The translations under genes were made by a program, and so were the position numbers. From the NCBI GenBank assembly GCA_943329075.2, contig CALQCM020000025.1, positions 1 to 56,992 on the forward strand: DNA of 56,992 nucleotides, written 5' to 3'. This document shows, piece by piece, positions 26,741-36,444 of the stretch. The notes below the pieces were generated by a model, which was not told the DNA's origin, did no database searches, and saw only the letters and a list, made by a program, of their open reading frames with translations. Numbering within the stretch: position 1 is the stretch's first letter; every line of letters starts with the position of its first letter. The stretch is from Chitinophaga pinensis (GTDB taxonomy: Bacteria > Pseudomonadota > Gammaproteobacteria > Burkholderiales > SG8-41).

Positions 26741-28405
26741 ATGAAAATTACGCTATCGGCGGTCGCCCTTATTTTTGCCGCGGGCGCGGCATTTGCACAA
26801 AGCGATATGGACTTGCGCAATGACGGCAAGAACACCGACAACGTGCTGACCTACGGCATGGGCTACAACCAGAACCGCTACAGCCCGCTCAAACAGATCA
26901 ACAAGCAGAGCATCAAGCGTCTGGTGCCGCTGTGGAGCGCCGGGTTGTCCAGCAACTTCGGTGAACAGGGCCAGCCGCTCGTCTACAACGGCGTCATGTT
27001 CATCGCTAACGCGCAATGGACGATCGCAATTGATGTCGAGTCCGGCAAGCAGCTCTGGCGCACGGCGGTTGATTATGATCCGGCGACGCCGCGTGTGGTC
27101 TGCTGCGGCATTTCGAACAAGGGCCCGGCGATTTACGACGGCAAGGTCTACCGCGGCACGCTCGATGCGCACGTCGTCGCGCTCGACCAGAAAACCGGCA
27201 AGCAGGTGTGGAAGACCAGGATCGCCGAGTGGAAGGACGGTTTCTCAATCACCGGCGCGCCATTGGTCGCCAATGGCATAGTCATGACCGGCATCTCGGG
27301 CGCCGAGTTCGGCGTGCGCGGTTTCATTGACGGTCTTGATCCGCAAACCGGCAAGCAAATGTGGCGGCGCTACACGATTCCGGCGCCGGGCGAAAAGGGC
27401 AGCGAAACCTGGCCGAAGGACGATTCGTGGAAAAGCGGCGGCGGTTCGACCTGGGTTACCGGTTCCTATGATCCGGAACTTGATCTCGTCTACTGGGGCA
27501 CCGGCAACGCCGGCCCGTGGAACCCGAAAGGGCGCCCCGGCGACAACCTCTACACTGCCTCGGTGCTTGCCATGCGGCCGAAGACCGGCGAAATCGTCTG
27601 GCACCGTCAATTGGTGCCGAACGAAATGTTCGACCTTGATGCGGTGTGGGAATGGATCCTCGCCGACATCGACGTCAAAGGCGTGAAGCGTAAAGTCACC
27701 ATGCATTTTTCGCGCGGCGGTTTTCTCTACGTGATCGATCGCACCAACGGCGAGCTGCTCTCGGCCGAGCCGTTCGAAAAAGTGAACTGGGCCTCGCACG
27801 TCGACATGGCCACCGGCCGTCCGGTTGAAACCGAGGTATCGAAGCGCGTGCGCGCCGGCGAACAGATCGAACTGTGGCCGGGCCAGTGGGGCGGCAAAAA
27901 CTGGGCACATGCGGCGTTCAATCCGGAAACCGGTCTGCTCTATGCCAACACCATGCACAATCCACGCCTCGTGAAGTTCGAGCCGGTTGAATACAAACTC
28001 GGCCAGCGTTACGTCGGCCTGCAGAACGCGCCGGCCGAGGCCGCGCCGTTCCGCCCGATCGCGCACGTCGATGCGATCGAGCCGCTCACCGGCAAGCATA
28101 AATGGCGGGTGCCGATCATGGACATCCCGCATTACTCGGCGGTAATGGCCACCGGCGGAGGACTGCTCTTCACCGGCAAGGAAACCGGCGAATTCGTCGC
28201 CTACGATATCGATAACGGCGACAAGTTGTGGGAGTTCCGCACCACCTCGGGCATCAACGCGCAGCCGATCACCTTCACGCACAAGGGCCGCCAGTATGTG
28301 GCGATCCAGTCCGGCCTCGGCGGCGTCAACGTTGTGCGCATGGGTCCGCAGCTGGCGAACGTTCCGCGCGGTGGCACCGTGTGGGTATTCGCGCTGGTCG
28401 ACTAA
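26741..28405 (+). CDS. PQQ-dependent dehydrogenase, lanthanide-type motif (copy 1)
   Basis: 554 residues; signal peptide to residue 19 (AFA-Q); AGGAG upstream of ATG 26741. It is an eight-bladed quinoprotein alcohol/methanol dehydrogenase type. The vicinal Cys pair C121-C122 (VVCCG), metal ligands E189 (GAEFG) and N256 ([10 protein letters not shown]), and the catalytic region FD298-L-D300 are visible. The second Asp two residues after the catalytic one is the mark of lanthanide-using enzymes (XoxF, ExaF, PedH); calcium enzymes have Ala or Ser there. No fused cytochrome domain is present, so electrons must go to a separate cytochrome, probably that at 31807. First of three tandem paralogues. 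Confidence 0.93.
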   Translation: MKITLSAVALIFAAGAAFAQSDMDLRNDGKNTDNVLTYGMGYNQNRYSPLKQINKQSIKRLVPLWSAGLSSNFGEQGQPLVYNGVMFIANAQWTIAIDVESGKQLWRTAVDYDPATPRVVCCGISNKGPAIYDGKVYRGTLDAHVVALDQKTGKQVWKTRIAEWKDGFSITGAPLVANGIVMTGISGAEFGVRGFIDGLDPQTGKQMWRRYTIPAPGEKGSETWPKDDSWKSGGGSTWVTGSYDPELDLVYWGTGNAGPWNPKGRPGDNLYTASVLAMRPKTGEIVWHRQLVPNEMFDLDAVWEWILADIDVKGVKRKVTMHFSRGGFLYVIDRTNGELLSAEPFEKVNWASHVDMATGRPVETEVSKRVRAGEQIELWPGQWGGKNWAHAAFNPETGLLYANTMHNPRLVKFEPVEYKLGQRYVGLQNAPAEAAPFRPIAHVDAIEPLTGKHKWRVPIMDIPHYSAVMATGGGLLFTGKETGEFVAYDIDNGDKLWEFRTTSGINAQPITFTHKGRQYVAIQSGLGGVNVVRMGPQLANVPRGGTVWVFALVD

Positions 28406-28428
28406 TTCCTGAATACAGGGGAGACATC

Positions 28429-30096
28429 ATGAATAAAATTTTCGCCGCGCTGACCACCTTGCTGCTGCTGGGCGGCTGCGCCATCGGACCGGGCAATTAC
28501 GATCTGAGAAACGACGGCAGGAACACCGACAATGTGCTGACCTACGGCATGGGCTACGCGCAGAACCGCTACAGCCCGCTGGAGCAGATCAACAAGTCGA
28601 ACGTCAAAAAGCTGGTGCCGGTGTGGAGCCTCGGCCTTGAAAACGATCTCGGCGAGCAGGCGCAGCCGATGATCTACGACGGCGTCATGTACATCAGCGA
28701 CGCCAAATGGACGGTTGCCATCGATGCCGTCAGCGGCAAGCAGCTCTGGCGTACCGCGGTGAACTTCGACGCCGACACGCCGCGCGTGGTGTGCTGCGGT
28801 GTGTCGAACAAGGGGGTCGCGCTCTACAACGGCAAGGTGCTGCGCACCACCATCGATGCGCACGTCATGGCGCTCGACCAGAAGACCGGCGCCGTGATGT
28901 GGAAACAGAAAGTCGCCGAGTGGAAAGAGGGCTATTCGCTGACGCTGGCGCCGTTACTCGCCAACGGCGTACTGGTGACTGGTTGTTCGGGGGCCGAATT
29001 CGGCGCGCGTTGCTTCCTCGATGGCTGGAACCCGGATACCGGCGAACACCTGTGGCGCCGTTACACGATTCCGGCGCCGGGCGAAAAGGGCAGCGAGACC
29101 TGGCCCAAGAACGACGCCTATCTGCACGGCGGTGCCAGCACCTGGATCACCGGCTCCTACGATCCCGAACTCGACCTGATGTACTGGGGCACCGGCAACG
29201 CCGCGCCCTACAATCCGGCCAATCGCGCGGGGGACAATCTCTATACGGCGTCGATACTCGCGGTGCGGCCGAAGACCGGCGAGATCGTCTGGCACTACCA
29301 GGTCGCGCCGAATGAAATCTACGACTGGGACACAGTGTGGGAAATCATCCTCGCCGAGATCAAGGTCGACGGCTTGCCGCGTAAGGTGGCGATGCAGTTG
29401 AACCGCAACGGCTTTCTCTATGTACTCGACCGCGCCACCGGCGAACTGCTGTCGGCCAAGGCGTTCACCAAGGTCAACTGGGCGACGCATGTCGACATGA
29501 AGACCGGACGCCCGGTCGAGTCGGAGCTGTCGAAGAAGCTGCGTGCCGGCGAACAGATCCAGCTTTATCCGAGCATCCGCGGCGGCAAGAACTGGATGCA
29601 TGCGGCGTTCAATCCGAACACCGGCCTGCTCTACGCCAACACCAACGAGGGTTATTCGAATTACAAATTGATCCCGATCGAGCCGTTCAAGCCGGGCTTC
29701 CGCTATCAGGCCGTGGAGGCGACCTACTCGCCGGTGACGCCGACCACCGTCGGCGGCTACATCGAGGCGATTGACCCGATGACCGCAAAACCGAAGTGGA
29801 AGGTGCCGATCATGGGGGAACTGCCCGGCTCCGCCGTGCTGGTGACCGGTGGCGGTCTGTTGTTCACCGGCAAACATACGGGTGAAGTCATTGCGGTTGA
29901 CGCCGACAACGGTACGCAACTGTGGAGCTTCCGCACGCCCTCCGGTGTGAATGCCCAGCCGGTGACCTGGACCCGCAACGGCCGCCAGTATGTGACCATC
30001 CTCTCCGGCAGCGGCGGCACCACTTCACAACGGCGCGGCCTGACCAATATCCCGGATTACGGTTCGGTGTGGACTTTTGCGTTGCAGCCCGAATAA
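28429..30096 (+). CDS. PQQ-dependent dehydrogenase, lanthanide-type, lipoprotein (copy 2)
   Basis: 555 residues from ATG 28429, with GGGGAG upstream; the longer open frame overlaps copy 1. The leader LLLLGGC ends in a lipobox Cys (C17), so unlike its neighbours this copy is probably membrane-anchored. Vicinal Cys C122-C123, E190, N257 and the D299-W-D301 pair are present. Extra Cys residues occur at the metal-ligand loop (TGCSGAEFGARCF), absent in the other copies. It is closely related to copy 3 and lies 23 nt after copy 1. The substrate is probably an alcohol or aldehyde; which one cannot be told. Confidence 0.93.
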   Translation: MNKIFAALTTLLLLGGCAIGPGNYDLRNDGRNTDNVLTYGMGYAQNRYSPLEQINKSNVKKLVPVWSLGLENDLGEQAQPMIYDGVMYISDAKWTVAIDAVSGKQLWRTAVNFDADTPRVVCCGVSNKGVALYNGKVLRTTIDAHVMALDQKTGAVMWKQKVAEWKEGYSLTLAPLLANGVLVTGCSGAEFGARCFLDGWNPDTGEHLWRRYTIPAPGEKGSETWPKNDAYLHGGASTWITGSYDPELDLMYWGTGNAAPYNPANRAGDNLYTASILAVRPKTGEIVWHYQVAPNEIYDWDTVWEIILAEIKVDGLPRKVAMQLNRNGFLYVLDRATGELLSAKAFTKVNWATHVDMKTGRPVESELSKKLRAGEQIQLYPSIRGGKNWMHAAFNPNTGLLYANTNEGYSNYKLIPIEPFKPGFRYQAVEATYSPVTPTTVGGYIEAIDPMTAKPKWKVPIMGELPGSAVLVTGGGLLFTGKHTGEVIAVDADNGTQLWSFRTPSGVNAQPVTWTRNGRQYVTILSGSGGTTSQRRGLTNIPDYGSVWTFALQPE

Positions 30097-30121
30097 CAAA
30101 CAGCGTAGCGGAGGAGAAGCG

Positions 30122-31798
30122 ATGAAGAAGCTCATTTCGATCGGCGCACTGGCGGCGCTATGCGCGGCCAGCGCATTGGCACAGACGCAGGCGGACCTGC
30201 AGACGGACGGCAACGGCAAAAACACCGGCAACGTGCTGACCTACGGCATGGGTTATTCGCAGCAGCGTTATTCGCCGCTCACGCAGATCAACAAGTCGAA
30301 CGTGAAGAAGTTGGTGCCGGTGTGGAGCCTCGGTCTCGAAAACGATTTCGGCGAGCAGGCACAGCCGATCATCCACGATGGTGTCATGTACGTCAGCAAT
30401 GCGAAGTGGACGGTTGCCATCGATGCCTTGAGCGGCCGCCAGTTGTGGCGCACGGCGGTGGATTTCCCGCCGGAAACGCCGCGCGTGGTTTGCTGCGGCG
30501 TGTCGAACAAGGGTGTCGCCGTTTACAACGGCAAGGTGTTCCGCACCACGCTGCATGCCTATGTTGTCGCGCTTGATCAGAAGACCGGCAAGGAAGTCTG
30601 GCGGCAGAAGGCGGCGGAATGGACGCAGGGCTATTCGCAGACCGTCGCACCGCTGGTTGCCAACGGCGTGCTGGTCACCGGCATCTCCGGCGCCGAGTTC
30701 GGCATACGCGGTTTTCTCGATGGTTGGGACCCGGAAACCGGCAAGCACCTCTGGCGGCGTTTCACCACCGCCGGCCCCGGCGAGAAGGGTTATGAAACCT
30801 GGGAGCCGCGCGAAGCCTACGAACACGGCGGCGGCAGCACCTGGATCACCGGCTCGTACGATCCGGAACTTGATCTGATGTACTGGGGCACCGGCAACGC
30901 CGGGCCGTGGAACCCGTCGGTGCGCAAGGGCGACAACCTCTATAGCGCGGCGATCATCGCGGTGCGGCCAAAGACCGGCGAAATCGTCTGGCACTATCAA
31001 GCCACGCCGAACGATATTTTCGACTGGGATGCGGTGTGGGAAGTGATCCTCGGCGAGATCAAGATCGACGGCAAGCCGCGCAAGGTGGCGATGCAGATGA
31101 ACCGCAACGGTTTCCTCTACGTGCTCGACCGCGCCACCGGCCAGCTGCTGTCGGCCAACGCCTACGGGCCGGTCAACTGGGCCACGCATGTCGACATGAA
31201 GACGGGTCGTCCGGTGGAGTCCGACGGTGCGAAAAAATACCGCGCCGGCGAACCGTTCGAGATGTGGCCAAGCGTGCGCGGCGCGAAGAACTGGCCGCAC
31301 GCGGCGTTCAATCCGAACACCGGCCTGCTCTACGCCAACACCAACAACACGCCGTCGACCGTCAAGCTGGTCGAACTTGCGCCGTACAAGGCGGGCATGC
31401 GTTACACGGGCGTCGAAAATTCCTATCCGCCGGTCAAACCCGGTGACACCGTCGGCCACATCGAAGCGATCGATCCGCTCACGGCAAAACCGAAATGGCG
31501 CGTGCCGGTGAAGGATTTCCAGATCGCTGCGGCAATGCTGTCAACCGGCGGCGGCCTCCTGTTCACCGGCAAACATACCGGCGAATTCGTCGCACTCGAT
31601 GCCGACAACGGCAACACGCTGTGGCAGTTCCGCGTCAGCTCGGGCATCAATGCCATGCCCGTGACGTGGACGCATCAGGGCAAACAGTACGTCACTGTGC
31701 TGTCGGGCCTCGGCGGTCTCTATGGCACCCGCAGCCGCGAAGCCCTGAAGAATGTGCCGGTCGGCGGTTCGGTGTGGACTTTTGCATTAACGGAGTAA
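30122..31798 (+). CDS. PQQ-dependent dehydrogenase, lanthanide-type (copy 3)
   Basis: 558 residues from ATG 30122, GGAGGAGAA upstream. Cleavable signal peptide to residue 20 (ALA-Q). Vicinal Cys C124-C125, E192, N259 and D301-W-D303. Closest to copy 2, with many shared blocks (RNGFLYVLDRATG, NWATHVDMKTGRPVES). It lies 25 nt after copy 2 and 8 nt before the cytochrome c gene, so electron transfer to that cytochrome is likely. Three intact copies in one operon suggest different substrate ranges or metal use rather than decay. Confidence 0.93.
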   Translation: MKKLISIGALAALCAASALAQTQADLQTDGNGKNTGNVLTYGMGYSQQRYSPLTQINKSNVKKLVPVWSLGLENDFGEQAQPIIHDGVMYVSNAKWTVAIDALSGRQLWRTAVDFPPETPRVVCCGVSNKGVAVYNGKVFRTTLHAYVVALDQKTGKEVWRQKAAEWTQGYSQTVAPLVANGVLVTGISGAEFGIRGFLDGWDPETGKHLWRRFTTAGPGEKGYETWEPREAYEHGGGSTWITGSYDPELDLMYWGTGNAGPWNPSVRKGDNLYSAAIIAVRPKTGEIVWHYQATPNDIFDWDAVWEVILGEIKIDGKPRKVAMQMNRNGFLYVLDRATGQLLSANAYGPVNWATHVDMKTGRPVESDGAKKYRAGEPFEMWPSVRGAKNWPHAAFNPNTGLLYANTNNTPSTVKLVELAPYKAGMRYTGVENSYPPVKPGDTVGHIEAIDPLTAKPKWRVPVKDFQIAAAMLSTGGGLLFTGKHTGEFVALDADNGNTLWQFRVSSGINAMPVTWTHQGKQYVTVLSGLGGLYGTRSREALKNVPVGGSVWTFALTE

Positions 31799-31806
31799 GC
31801 AATCGA

Positions 31807-32130
31807 ATGAGCACGAAGCATTTTTGTATCGCAGCCGGCACGCTGTGTCTGCTGACCGCAGTCAACGCGTTTGCACAGGAAAAATTTTCACCCGAGCAGA
31901 TCAAGCGCGGTTCGGCCATTTTTTCGCAGAACTGCGCGCCCTGTCACGGCCCGCGCATGGCCGATCCGCAGGGCGCGTTCGATCTGCGCACCTTTCCGTC
32001 GGAGCAGAAAAGCCGCTTTCTCAATTCGGTGACCAACGGCAAGAACAGCATGCCGCCATGGGGCGGTCTGTTTAACGCTGAGGAAATCGAATCGCTGTGG
32101 GCCTACGTGATGGCAGGCGAGAAGAAGTAA
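31807..32130 (+). CDS. Small periplasmic cytochrome c
   Basis: 107 residues; signal peptide to residue 23 (AFA-Q). Class I cytochrome c: C43-A-P-C46-H47 haem site and M82 (SMPPW) as the likely sixth ligand, followed by the usual C-terminal helix (EEIESLWAYVMAG). It follows the third quinoprotein by 8 nt and is the probable electron acceptor of the PQQ dehydrogenases. Confidence 0.93.
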   Translation: MSTKHFCIAAGTLCLLTAVNAFAQEKFSPEQIKRGSAIFSQNCAPCHGPRMADPQGAFDLRTFPSEQKSRFLNSVTNGKNSMPPWGGLFNAEEIESLWAYVMAGEKK

Positions 32131-32203
32131 TGATGCAAGGAACAAGGGGGCACGCCTCCTTGTTGGTTCCCCACTTCCGCTGAAATTCTGAGCAAACAAC
32201 CCC

Positions 32204-32764
32204 ATGCAGGAACCCGCCTACACCCGCACCGCCGTTGCACTCCACTGGCTGATTGCGATCTGCATCATCGCGCAGATCGCGCTCGGTCTGTGGATGATCG
32301 GCATCCCGAAAGACCCGCCCGGTGTGCGCGCGTGGTGGTTCAATGTGCACAAGTCGATCGGGCTTACGCTCGGCCTCTTCATACTGCTGCGGGTTTTCTG
32401 GCGTGTCACGCACCGTGCGCCGCCGCTGCCTGATGCCATGCCGCGCTGGCAGCGCGTGGCCGCGGCCGCCAGTCATCACCTGATGTACCTGTGCATGGTG
32501 GTGATGCCGGTGAGCGGCTATCTCGGCTCGTCGTTCACCAAGTATCCGATCATCTACTTCGGCAACAAGCTGCCGCACTGGGGGTGGGATGCGCCGGTGC
32601 TGAAAGACCTTTGCAGCACGGTGCATCTGACCACGGTCGTTATTCTGATCGTCTTGATCGCGGTGCACATTGCCGCCGCGCTGAAACACCGCTTCGTCGC
32701 TCGCGACGGCGTGTTTGAGCGCATGCTGGTGTGGCGCAGTCCCGGCGCCACAGTGGATAAATAA
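32204..32764 (+). CDS. Cytochrome b561-type membrane protein
   Basis: 186 residues with four transmembrane helices (about 12-32, 50-66, 92-109 and 140-160). The first helix has ALHWL (H14), and further His ligands are at H49, H91/H92, H141 and H155, the arrangement of bacterial di-haem cytochrome b561 (YodB/CybB type). These proteins pass electrons between a periplasmic or quinone pool and a partner. Its place after cytochrome c and the quinoproteins suggests it links periplasmic oxidation to the quinone pool. Start ATG 32204; no strong ribosome-binding site is seen. Confidence 0.92.
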   Translation: MQEPAYTRTAVALHWLIAICIIAQIALGLWMIGIPKDPPGVRAWWFNVHKSIGLTLGLFILLRVFWRVTHRAPPLPDAMPRWQRVAAAASHHLMYLCMVVMPVSGYLGSSFTKYPIIYFGNKLPHWGWDAPVLKDLCSTVHLTTVVILIVLIAVHIAAALKHRFVARDGVFERMLVWRSPGATVDK

Positions 32765-32771
32765 TCCGCGG

Positions 32772-33722
32772 CTAGCGGATCACCACACCCCACGGCAGTT
32801 CGCCGACCGCCACATCGCGGATTTTTTCGTTGCTCTCGGTGTCGATCACCGAGACCGAATTCGAGCGTCCGTTGGCAACATAAAGTTTTTTGCCGTCCGG
32901 CGTGATCGCCATGTTCCACGGCCGCAGGCCGACGCGGATGGTGGCGATCACGGTGTCGCTGGCGGTGTCGATCGCCATCACCGTGCCTTCGCCGTTGGAG
33001 ACGAACACGCGTTTGCCGTCGGGACGCACCGCAATGCCGTTGGCGCGCACGCCGGCCTTGATTGCGCGCAGCACCGTTTGCTTTGCCGTGTCGATCGAAT
33101 AAACGGTGTTGGCCTCTTCGCCGGCGACATAGGCGCGGCTGCCGTCGGGCAGAAAGCCGATGCCGCGCGGGCGTATGCCGACCTTGATCGAGGTCACCTG
33201 TTTTTGCGCCCTGGCGTCGATCACATCGACGACGTCGCCTTCTTCGGCGCTGACGTAGAGCCAGCGGCCGTCGGGACTGAATACTGCGTGCTCGGGGTTC
33301 TTGCCAGTGACCTTGAGGTTGACCACCACTTTGCGCGTCGCCGTGTCTATGATGGCGACACTGTTGCTTTCTTCCACCGCGACCGCTACCCAGCGGCCAT
33401 CGGGCGAAATGCCCACACCCTCGGGCGATTCGCCAAGGTTGATGTTGGCAACAATCGAACGTGCCGCGACGTCGATGACATTGACGCCATTGGTCGGCTG
33501 GTCGCTGACGTAAATGAATTTGCCGTCGGGGCTCACCGCCATGCCGCGCGGCCGTTTGCCGGCGGGAATTTCGCCGGTGACCATATCGGTGGCGGTGTCG
33601 ATGATGGAAATCGTGCCGGATTTTTCATTCGGCACGTAGGCAAAGGGCGCGGCCTGTCCCGGGCCAGCACACATCGTCAGCACGAACAGGGCGAAGGTCA
33701 TGATTAAACGGCAGCAATGCAT
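32772..33722 (-). CDS. YVTN-type beta-propeller, PQQ-catabolism-associated
   Basis: 316 residues, signal peptide ending GQA-A near residue 25. Seven or so copies of the YVTN repeat (for example PRGMAVSPDGKFIYVSD and SNSVSVIDTES). It resembles the beta-propeller family often encoded beside PQQ-dependent alcohol dehydrogenases. It is convergent with the cytochrome b561 gene with only 7 nt between the stop codons. Probably a periplasmic accessory or sensor protein of the quinoprotein system; no catalytic residues are evident. Confidence 0.85.
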   Translation of the reverse strand: MHCCRLIMTFALFVLTMCAGPGQAAPFAYVPNEKSGTISIIDTATDMVTGEIPAGKRPRGMAVSPDGKFIYVSDQPTNGVNVIDVAARSIVANINLGESPEGVGISPDGRWVAVAVEESNSVAIIDTATRKVVVNLKVTGKNPEHAVFSPDGRWLYVSAEEGDVVDVIDARAQKQVTSIKVGIRPRGIGFLPDGSRAYVAGEEANTVYSIDTAKQTVLRAIKAGVRANGIAVRPDGKRVFVSNGEGTVMAIDTASDTVIATIRVGLRPWNMAITPDGKKLYVANGRSNSVSVIDTESNEKIRDVAVGELPWGVVIR

Positions 33723-33747
33723 GATGGAATCTCCTCTTAAAGCAACG

Positions 33748-33863
33748 TCATTCCCGCGAAAGCGAGTATCCCCTTCCCCCGCTTGCGGGGAAAGGTAGGA
33801 TGGGGGCCTTGGGCAATTGCAAAACGATTTAACGCATGGGCTCCCGCTTTCGCGGGAGCGACG
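33748..33863. repeat. Composite REP-like element (copy A)
   Basis: Two outer palindromes (TTCCCGCGAAAGCG at 33751-33764 and CTCCCGCTTTCGCGGGAG at 33841-33858) enclose a second palindrome CCCCCGCTTGCGGGG (33776-33790). The order and the unique spacer text (AAGGTAGGATGGGGGC, then TTGCAAAA, then GATTTAAC) are the same as at 45307-45433, so this is one composite dispersed element. Confidence 0.85.
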
Positions 33864-33881
33864 ATCGTTGTTCCAATAATG

Positions 33882-34652
33882 CTAAAACATCATCTGTCCG
33901 CCGTTGACCTGGATCGACTGTCCGGTCAAAAAGCTCGAACTCGGGCCGGCCAGAAAGCGCACGACGCTGGCGATCTCTTCGGCTTCGCCGAAGCGTTTGA
34001 GCGGGATGTTGGTCGGCTCGGGGCGCGCCGCACGCCCGGCGGCGCGCGTCGTGTTCATGGTGCCCGGTGCGATGCAATTGGCGCGGATGTTGCGGTCGCC
34101 GAATTCGCGCGCGAGCCCACGCGTGAAACCAACGAGGCCGTGTTTGGCCACCGAACCGTTGATACGGTCCTTGGCGCCCGCCAGCGATTGCATGCCGCCG
34201 AGCGTGACGATGGCACCGCCGCCGTTTTTTAACATCGATGGCAGGCAGGCCTGCGCGCAGAAAAAGGCGCCGTCGAGCGTGATGCCCAGCGGCAGGCGCC
34301 ACTCTTCGTAGGTGAGTTCGGTAAACGGTTTTTCACTGCGCACCGAGGCGTTGAGCACAAGGATATCGATGCGGCCGAACTTGGCGAGAATCGCCTCGCC
34401 CATCGCCTTGACCTGTTTACCATCGGCGATGTCGGCCACATACACCTCGGCCTTGCCGCCCGCGGCGCGGATTTCCTGCGCAACTTTTTCAGCGTCTTCT
34501 TTCGACGAGCGCGTATTGATTGCAACGGCGGCGCCGCCGGCGGCGAGCGCGAGCGCGGTGGCGCGGCCGATGTTCTTGGCGGCACCGGTCACCAGCGCGA
34601 CCTTGCCGGCCAGTTCGGTGCCGGGTGCGAAGGCATTGCCGGGTGCAGTCAT
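33882..34652 (-). CDS. SDR-family protein lacking the canonical Ser/Tyr
   Basis: 256 residues. Classical Rossmann start KVALVTGAAKNIGRATALAL, the NAS motif (ILVLNAS), a conserved Lys (VAKHGLVGFTRGLA) and the PG loop (CIAPGTMNTT). At the active site the usual Ser position reads TLGGMQS, and the Tyr four residues before the Lys is Gly (G-S-V-A-K). Standard short-chain dehydrogenase catalysis is therefore unlikely. It is clearly homologous to 42001-42774, which has the same two losses. Cytoplasmic; the role is unknown, possibly a binding or non-redox function. Confidence 0.88.
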   Translation of the reverse strand: MTAPGNAFAPGTELAGKVALVTGAAKNIGRATALALAAGGAAVAINTRSSKEDAEKVAQEIRAAGGKAEVYVADIADGKQVKAMGEAILAKFGRIDILVLNASVRSEKPFTELTYEEWRLPLGITLDGAFFCAQACLPSMLKNGGGAIVTLGGMQSLAGAKDRINGSVAKHGLVGFTRGLAREFGDRNIRANCIAPGTMNTTRAAGRAARPEPTNIPLKRFGEAEEIASVVRFLAGPSSSFLTGQSIQVNGGQMMF

Positions 34653-34695
34653 ATTTTTCTCCTCAGGGTGCTGTTGTTATGGCGGTCGCGCGCGA

Positions 34696-35211
34696 CTAAC
34701 GCGTTGCGATTGGCCGTGCGGTGGTGATGAAGGCGATCGAGCGGCCGGCCGGCATGTTCAGATGCAGCGCCTCGACCACCGGCGCATTGGCCGCTTCGTC
34801 GGACTGCCAGACGATAACGAAGTTGGCGCCGGAGCCGCCGGCGCTGTCGCTGCGCGGCACGTAAATCTCATGCGTGCCCATCGGCGCGACGATCGCCGGT
34901 TTGGGCATGTATTCGCGCAGTTTTTTCCCCTGCGTGTCGTAATACACCGCCGAGGTGATGCGGATCGCCTTGTTCAGGTCGGTGTTGCGGATGCTGACCA
35001 GCGCCGACACCAGCGTCTGCTGCGGTGCGCCCTTCGAATCGACGTCGCCGTGGTAGACGTGCGAATACACCGGCAGATACAGCGTCTGGCCGTTGCCCGT
35101 CGCAGGCTGTGCCAGCGCAGTGCCTGTGGCGAACGCGCAAATAGAAAACGCCAGCCACAGGCGCAGATGCGCCGCGGCGGTCCGGAGCAGGGGCGGGGTC
35201 GTAGTGTTCAT
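34696..35211 (-). CDS. DUF3124 family exported protein
   Basis: 171 residues. An Ala-rich leader ends ALA-Q near residue 35. The mature sequence has LYLPVYSHVYHGD, VSIRNTDLNKAIRITSAVYYD and SGGSGANFVIVWQ, the pattern I recall for DUF3124, whose function is unknown; a beta-sandwich is likely. It lies 43 nt upstream of the SDR gene on the same strand. Confidence 0.75.
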   Translation of the reverse strand: MNTTTPPLLRTAAAHLRLWLAFSICAFATGTALAQPATGNGQTLYLPVYSHVYHGDVDSKGAPQQTLVSALVSIRNTDLNKAIRITSAVYYDTQGKKLREYMPKPAIVAPMGTHEIYVPRSDSAGGSGANFVIVWQSDEAANAPVVEALHLNMPAGRSIAFITTARPIATR

Positions 35212-35306
35212 GGTGCGTAGTCTAATGCATCGCGCGCGAATTGACTTTGATCACGGCGCGCGCATCCGGTAGCATCGCCGCTCCGCAACCTGCCAAGAGC
35301 ACCGCC

Positions 35307-36275
35307 ATGCGCCCCCTGACTCTGATGACCGCCGTGATTGCCGCCATGTTTGTACCGTTCGCCGCCGCGCAAACCTATCCGGAAAAGCCGGTGCGCGTGA
35401 TCGTGCCCGTGCCCGCCGGCGGCACGCCCGACGTCGTCGCGCGCATGGTGCTGCCGGGGCTCGCCGCGCAGCTCGGTCAGCAGTTCGTCATCGACAACCG
35501 GGGTGGCGCCGGCGGCCTGATTGGCGCCGAACTGGCGGCGAAAGCGGTAGCCGACGGCTACACGCTCTTCTTCAGCAGCCCCGGCGCACTGGTGATCCTG
35601 CCCTATCTGCAAAAGCAGGTCGCCTACGACACACTGCGCGATTTCACGCCGGTCAGCCTGGTTTCGATCGGACCCTTCCTGTTGATCGCACATCCCTCGC
35701 TGCCGGCGAAGTCAGTGAAGGAACTGTTGGCGCTTGCCAAGGCCGAGCCCGGCAAAATCAACTATGCCTCGGCCGGCAACGGCGCGGCCAACCATCTGGC
35801 GATGGAACTCTTCAAGAGCCTTTCCGGCGCCAACCTGACGCACATCCCGTACAAGGGCGCGCCGCAGGCGGTCACTGATCTCATCGGCGGCAGCGGCGTC
35901 TCGCTGATGTTCAATTCGATTCCGCCAGTGAGCCAGCACATCAAGGCCGGGCGCTTAAAGCTACTCGGCGTGTCGACCGCCAAACGTTCGCCGCAACTGC
36001 CCGACGTGCCGACGGTTGCCGAATCCGGCGTGCCGGGCTATGAATCGATCACCTGGTTCGGTCTGCTGGCACCGGCGAAAACGCCTGCACCTATCGTAAA
36101 ACGGTTGAACGAACTGCTGGTGAAGGTTGTGCGCGCGCCGGAACTCAAAGCACAGTTCGAATCGCAGGGCTACGACCCGGTCGGCAGCAGCGCGGCGGAA
36201 TTCACCACCTTCATTCGTGGTGAAGCGGAAAAATACAGCAGGGTGGTGAAGGCGTCGGGGGCGAAGGTCGATTAA
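35307..36275 (+). CDS. Bug/TctC-type solute-binding protein
   Basis: 322 residues from ATG 35307; an in-frame extension to 35241 is not leader-like. Signal peptide to about residue 21 (FAAA-Q). Canonical segments: RVIVPVPAGGTPD, DNRGGAGGLIG, IPYKGAPQAV and VPTVAESGVPGYE. It is divergent from the DUF3124 gene and followed by a 169-nt spacer and a convergent response-regulator gene, so it is probably transcribed alone. Confidence 0.93.
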   Translation: MRPLTLMTAVIAAMFVPFAAAQTYPEKPVRVIVPVPAGGTPDVVARMVLPGLAAQLGQQFVIDNRGGAGGLIGAELAAKAVADGYTLFFSSPGALVILPYLQKQVAYDTLRDFTPVSLVSIGPFLLIAHPSLPAKSVKELLALAKAEPGKINYASAGNGAANHLAMELFKSLSGANLTHIPYKGAPQAVTDLIGGSGVSLMFNSIPPVSQHIKAGRLKLLGVSTAKRSPQLPDVPTVAESGVPGYESITWFGLLAPAKTPAPIVKRLNELLVKVVRAPELKAQFESQGYDPVGSSAAEFTTFIRGEAEKYSRVVKASGAKVD

Positions 36276-36444
36276 GCACCGCATTGCGGATTGAAACGGA
36301 CAAGCGATGTTTGCTATCGGTGTGAACCGACCTTTGGTGAAGTGTCGCCTGCCTGCCGAAACCGGACGGTCGCTGTTACGGTTCAATTCGACGAATTGAA
36401 CCCTGCTTGCACAAAAATCTGGACGCGCCCTGACAGGGGCATGG

